In this document: positions 6,700-8,005 of the stretch, in pieces
Layout: every line of letters begins with the position of its first letter
How positions within the stretch are numbered: position 1 is the first letter of the stretch
Source of the DNA: JAFNGF01 sp964567045
GTDB taxonomy: Bacteria > Planctomycetota > Phycisphaerae > Sedimentisphaerales > Anaerobacaceae
Assembly: GCA_964567045.1 (NCBI GenBank)
Contig: CAZMLE010000132.1
Location: 1 to 8,005 of the forward strand
DNA: 8,005 nucleotides
Reading direction: 5' to 3'
Made by a program: the position numbers and the translations under genes
Notes under the pieces: generated by a model
What the model saw: only the letters and a program-made list of their open reading frames with translations
What the model was told of the DNA's origin: nothing
Database searches by the model: none

Positions 6700-7443
6700 T
6701 CATTTGGCTCGCAGACATACGCTCTCTGTTGAGTCTCCACTGAGACGGTACGCACAAAAACGGTGCTCACGCCCGCTTGCTGGGTTATCCACCCAGTTCG
6801 CGGAGATGGCGTTCTCTCTGAGATCAAAACGGTACGCAACTAATATGCGATCCGTTTCTGTCCTTACTATCTCTCCCACTTGAACATAGTCACCGCCTGG
6901 CCGCGTGTCTGCTGGAATGATAAGGGTGCGCTGGTGTGCTACACCCTCGAGCAGGCCGAAGGGCGTCGGCGCAACATACATTTTTCTATCTCGTATCATG
7001 ATATCACCATAGCTGCCGAAGCCTCTAAGACTCTTGTTCTCGTGGACATACTCGTGGTCTGCATTTAGGAAATCTCCATGGCAGATCACCAAATCTAGCA
7101 CAGGATAGCGGTCGCCGTCAGGGTGGCTTGGATACCTGCCAAAAACATGGTACATTGTGCGTCCGTTGTGAAACCCGGAGGGAACTTGGCTGTTGCAGTC
7201 GTAGGTGACTTCGCGACCGGGATAGGCAAGCCCCTTTATCTCGTATCCCTCTGTTTGGGCGACTAGTCGGAAATCAGGATATGAGTTTCTGCCCCCACGT
7301 TCGTAATTGAGTCGTGTTTCCACAAGGCGACCCTCAAACCAATTCTGAAAGTGGAACTCCTTGTCTGTCGCGGTCTGGCGCACTATCAATTCGCGCTTAT
7401 CCATCGCCCGCACGCATCTTTGGAATATCTCAGCACATGTCAT
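6700..7443 (-). CDS. Predicted PD-(D/E)XK restriction endonuclease
   Basis: This 247-residue protein is not one I recognise as a named family. It shows the nuclease core clearly. A helix with acidic residues (QNWFEGRLVET, 33-43) is followed by YPDF (55-58) and then, ten residues after D57, EIKG (68-71). That is the PD-x(10)-E-x-K arrangement of metal-dependent nucleases, with D57, E68 and K70 as predicted catalytic residues. The rest is rich in aromatics and short beta strands (for example VLDLVICHGDF, 115-125) with no zinc or helicase motifs, the size of a stand-alone Type II enzyme. It is first in a minus-strand pair with the DNA methyltransferase, which strongly supports a restriction role. 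ATG 7443 is the most upstream start because TGA lies two codons before it. GGAG at 7457-7460 is rather far away, so Met14 is an alternative start. A Mrr-like or other DNA-cleaving role is the main alternative. Confidence 0.75.
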   Translation of the reverse strand: MTCAEIFQRCVRAMDKRELIVRQTATDKEFHFQNWFEGRLVETRLNYERGGRNSYPDFRLVAQTEGYEIKGLAYPGREVTYDCNSQVPSGFHNGRTMYHVFGRYPSHPDGDRYPVLDLVICHGDFLNADHEYVHENKSLRGFGSYGDIMIRDRKMYVAPTPFGLLEGVAHQRTLIIPADTRPGGDYVQVGEIVRTETDRILVAYRFDLRENAISANWVDNPASGREHRFCAYRLSGDSTESVCLRAK

Positions 7444-7460
7444 ATATCAGTCAGGACTCC

Positions 7461-7490
7461 AGTATGCTCTCACAATCAGCAAGGAACCAA
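7461..7490 (-). promoter_or_regulatory. Weak candidate promoter for the restriction-modification pair
   Basis: On the minus strand, TTGGTT (7490-7485), an 18-bp spacer and CATACT (7466-7461) stand just ahead of the nuclease gene. Transcription would start near 7454, about 10 nt before the ATG, which would leave the GGAG outside the message. No controller-protein gene or C-box-like repeat is visible. Confidence 0.2.
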
Positions 7491-7801
7491 TCCTTGGGGA
7501 CGCCACAGATGACCCAGCTCTTTTTACACCGTTTGCCGGATATTTTCAAGCTAATTCCGGGGCAATGGACACGGGGCCTGACAAAACCCAACAAAAGAAT
7601 GCCTTGTTGTATGCGTGTGCAGATGATTCAGTCCGAGGCAAGCCGCAGTATTGTTTAGGCAGCGCGTTCATGGAAGGGGGGTAGCCCGCTTATCTCGTGA
7701 AGCCCCTTCGGCCCATAGATCGGTAAATGCCCGTTCGGCTGCCCCTTCGACTAAACTCAGGGCTACGGCTAATTCAGGGCAGCCTTTGATCTGGACGCAG
7801 G
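7491..7801. other. Gene-poor stretch with short degenerate repeats
   Basis: No supported gene is seen. Plus-strand frames that extend here from inside the nuclease gene (ending 7658 and 7684) are antisense shadows. A 42-codon minus-strand frame has no ribosome binding site. A small inverted repeat CAACAA/TTGTTG flanks AAGAATGCC near 7590-7610. The right part holds the repeat element listed separately. Confidence 0.4.
7702..7784. repeat. Short interspersed repeat element with inverted ends
   Basis: Three near copies of GCCC(C/G)TTCG(G/A)C begin at about 7702, 7729 and 7741. An 8-bp inverted repeat GGCTGCCC/GGGCAGCC (7737-7744 and 7777-7784) encloses a CCCTTCGACTAA...CTCAGGG core, and CAGGGC occurs twice. 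From memory, variants of this core are scattered between genes in many Chloroflexota and other environmental genomes. I cannot verify that here. Confidence 0.45.
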
Positions 7802-7830
7802 TTGACAGAAGGGCGGTAAAGGCGTAATAT
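7802..7830 (+). promoter_or_regulatory. Near-consensus sigma-70 promoter
   Basis: A perfect -35 box TTGACA (7802-7807) and a -10-like TAATAT (7825-7830) are separated by exactly 17 bp. A start near 7837 would place a leader of about 45 nt before the ATG of the lipoprotein-like ORF at 7883. Confidence 0.5.
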
Positions 7831-7882
7831 TTCAGACGAGCTGATAGGCTTAAACTATGGCCTTTTTTGGGCGGTTATCCCT

Positions 7883-7981
7883 ATGGTTACGGTTAGCCGG
7901 AAACGGATATGTCGAATCGCAGCGCTACTCATCGTTTGCCTGACAGCCGCCTGCGGCGGACACGTTCGAATTGATTATTGA
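7883..7981 (+). pseudogene. Truncated lipoprotein: signal peptide followed by a stop
   Basis: ATG 7883 opens a 32-codon frame with a basic N-region (SRKRICR), a hydrophobic core (IAALLIVCL) and a lipobox-like TAACGG with Cys24, which is the typical start of an exported lipoprotein. Eight residues later it meets TGA (7979-7981) inside a TTGATTA tandem repeat. The other two plus frames also close quickly, so a single frameshift does not restore it within the window. It looks like a 5' gene remnant whose body was replaced or lost at the repeat. The good promoter upstream (7802-7830) fits a once-active gene. A secreted lipopeptide is a less likely alternative, since no clear Shine-Dalgarno precedes the ATG. 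Confidence 0.45.
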
Positions 7982-7988
7982 TTATTGG
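7971..7988. repeat. TTGATTA tandem repeat
   Basis: Two full copies of the 7-bp unit TTGATTA plus a partial third (TTGG) lie here. The repeat is AT-rich against its surroundings and supplies the stop codon that ends the lipoprotein-like frame. Confidence 0.6.
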
Positions 7989-8005
7989 TGAGGAATTGCG
8001 GGTTG

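Noticed and set aside
7558..7674. 42-codon minus-strand ORF upstream of the nuclease gene, considered as a controller protein
   Set aside because: No helix-turn-helix pattern, no ribosome binding site, and no C-box-like repeats before the nuclease gene.
7361..7684. Plus-strand ORFs (7314-7658 and 7361-7684) leaving the nuclease gene
   Set aside because: Both start as antisense shadows of the nuclease gene and their unique parts have neither motifs nor ribosome binding sites.
1..8005. CRISPR array, tRNA, rRNA, transposase or integrase
   Set aside because: No regularly spaced direct repeats, cloverleaf with a CCA-end motif, ribosomal RNA signature or DDE/tyrosine recombinase motif was found on either strand.

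Overview
The window looks like a chromosomal stretch of a moderately GC-rich, free-living bacterium. My best guess is Chloroflexota (Anaerolineae/Ardenticatenia-like). The basis is the GT4/GH130 gene pair, a short intergenic repeat related to CCCTTCGACTAA...CTCAGGG, and a 7-bp TTGATTA tandem repeat. This is recollection and not a search result, so the taxonomic call is weak.

Layout. 1-909 carries no large gene. It holds the possible 3' end of an upstream gene (1-114), a densely hairpin-rich stretch (about 80-340) that looks like a structured leader RNA, and directly after it a 32-residue single-span membrane microprotein with a textbook ribosome binding site (370-468). A second structured region with two candidate promoters (635-860) then leads into the operon. 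910-4136 (+) is a two-gene carbohydrate operon: a 761-residue GT4 glycosyltransferase with a large C-terminal glycosidase-like helical domain, coupled through a TAATG overlap to a GH130-family mannoside phosphorylase/hydrolase. 4137-4459 is a convergent intergenic region with three compact hairpins and a possible decayed coding remnant. 4460-7443 (-) is a two-gene block that I read as a restriction-modification system. A 247-residue protein with a clear PD-(D/E)XK nuclease core (PD-x10-EIK) lies 35 bp upstream of a 734-residue DUF1156/COG1743-like DNA methyltransferase with two zinc-ribbon-like CxxC sets. 7444-8005 is a gene-poor tail with short degenerate repeats, a near-consensus sigma-70 promoter and a 32-codon lipoprotein signal peptide that runs straight into a stop.

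How the parts relate. The GT4 and GH130 enzymes probably act on the same (manno-)oligosaccharide. The minus-strand block is functionally independent and reads as accessory defence DNA placed convergently behind the sugar operon. The most novel element is the compact pairing of a DUF1156-type zinc-ribbon methylase with a small stand-alone PD-(D/E)XK nuclease, instead of the very large helicase/ATPase partners that such methylases are often found with.
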